Source: Pseudomonas simiae (lineage in GTDB: Bacteria > Pseudomonadota > Gammaproteobacteria > Pseudomonadales > Pseudomonadaceae). Taken from it: 64,000 nt of DNA. A program made the position numbers and the translations under genes. Of the stretch, positions 63,476 through 64,000 are shown piece by piece (the first letter of the stretch is position 1; every line of letters begins with the position of its first letter). The notes below the pieces were generated by a model. It worked only from the letters and a program-made list of their open reading frames with translations, did not search any database and was not told the origin of the DNA. The stretch lies in the NCBI RefSeq assembly GCF_900111895.1, contig NZ_FOKB01000003.1, positions 534,869 to 598,868 of the forward strand, read 5' to 3'.

Positions 63476-64000
63476 ATGGGGCTCGGCGCTCGAGCAACCC
63501 GTCCTGGACCCATTGCTTCAGCCATGTGACGGCCTGCAGTGGCGCACCCTCTGCATGAGTGACTGCCAACTCGGCGCACAGTTCGGCAAAGCTCCAACCG
63601 GTGGTCGCCATTCCTGTCAAGGCAGAGGCTTCGGCGGGCTCCAGGCTACGGTAATGGCAGACATTCTGATGGCGCCACACCAGGCACATCTGCGCCGGGG
63701 CTAGCGTGTGGCTGTCGGGGAAGTCGGATTCGTCCTTGCTGGCACGCCAGATGGCTACGCTGTTGAACCGGCACAGCAGCGGTTGCACCGAGGGCGCCAG
63801 GGAGACCTGCAACACCGGCCACGCGTCGGGCGGCAACGACGCCATGTCGTTCAGCGTCAGCGGTTCACCCTGCGGCGCATCAAATGCCAGGGTAAACGCC
63901 CATTCCAAGCGCGCCAGCTCCGCCAATGGCGCACTCTGCTCCACCCTCCAATGCTCAAGGATAAACGCCGGGAAACGCTCGCCCAGCCAGCGCAGGCTGT
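63474..64000 (-). CDS. HvfC/BufC-type (DUF2063) protein, 5' end beyond the window
   Basis: Only the C-terminal ~174 residues are present; the frame stays open to the right edge (SLRWLGERFPAFILEHWR...). The pattern FPAFILEHW, then PLAELARLEWAFTLAFDAP, is diagnostic of the DUF2063 'putative DNA-binding domain' family. The family pairs with DUF692 (MNIO) enzymes, which modify small Cys-rich peptides to bind copper (bufferin-like systems). The MNIO enzyme and precursor peptide genes would be expected just to the right of the window, upstream on the minus strand. An internal GTG at 63944 is not the real start. Confidence 0.82.
   Translation of the reverse strand, partial: SLRWLGERFPAFILEHWRVEQSAPLAELARLEWAFTLAFDAPQGEPLTLNDMASLPPDAWPVLQVSLAPSVQPLLCRFNSVAIWRASKDESDFPDSHTLAPAQMCLVWRHQNVCHYRSLEPAEASALTGMATTGWSFAELCAELAVTHAEGAPLQAVTWLKQWVQDGLLERRAP

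Overview
The window is chromosomal DNA from a Pseudomonas of the P. fluorescens group. The evidence is the high-GC coding, the REP/REPIN elements with the 'TGTGGGAGCGGGCTTGC' core, and gene blocks familiar from Pseudomonas chromosomes: pstS-pstC-pstA with an MFS gene, purEK, the two-subunit pyruvate carboxylase with its LysR regulator, an RpiR regulator followed by a GGDEF/EAL gene and uvrD, and the Zur-controlled dksA2/zigA/folE2 cluster. No rRNA, tRNA, CRISPR array, prophage or insertion sequence was recognised. All gene calls come from reading the sequence; no database search was run.

Layout. 1-6.6 kb: phosphate uptake (pstA, pstC, pstS, minus strand) with two near-perfect Pho boxes, then an MFS transporter. 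7-11.1 kb: thioesterase, hexose-6-phosphate mutarotase, a DUF3299 protein, a GlsB-type membrane protein whose leader can form a long hairpin, and purEK behind a leader with its own intrinsic terminator. 11.4-16.8 kb: LysR regulator, aspartase, Na+/alanine symporter and type I asparaginase, a coherent Asn/Asp/Ala utilisation block. 16.9-20.1 kb: AraC regulator, acetylpolyamine amidohydrolase and polyamine-binding protein. 20.2-24.8 kb: one 1525-residue dermonecrotic-toxin-domain protein (TTG start). 24.8-28.2 kb: MocR regulator divergent from a paiB-GNAT-GNAT operon. 28.3-31 kb: homocysteine S-methyltransferase divergent from an amino-acid ABC binding protein and permease. 31-32.5 kb: relic of a helix-turn-helix gene and a short-passenger autotransporter. 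32.6-37 kb: pycB, pycA and divergent LysR regulator. 37-43.6 kb: small basic protein, HexR-like regulator with a palindromic operator, large GGDEF/EAL protein, uvrD. 43.8-49.3 kb: Tim44-domain protein, SMI1/KNR4 protein, antiporter, thioesterase, pyridoxal kinase, DUF3301 protein.

49.3-60.1 kb is the most cohesive block, a zinc-starvation island. Two perfect Zur boxes (GTTATA-N-TATAAC) sit in two divergent promoters. Leftward run dksA2, zigA, a DUF1826 gene and a second COG0523 GTPase; rightward from the same box runs a small exported protein of unknown function. From the second box run a cell-wall amidase (left) and an overlapping operon of folE2, a Zn/Mn-type ABC importer, a HisI paralogue, a gamma-carbonic anhydrase and a dihydroorotase paralogue (right). 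Together they combine zinc import, zinc allocation and replacements for zinc enzymes.

60.1-64 kb: DUF3617 protein, cardiolipin synthase, cyclopropane-fatty-acid synthase, and the 3' part of a DUF2063 (HvfC/BufC-like) gene cut by the window end. REP or REPIN elements lie mainly between converging genes or just after stop codons.
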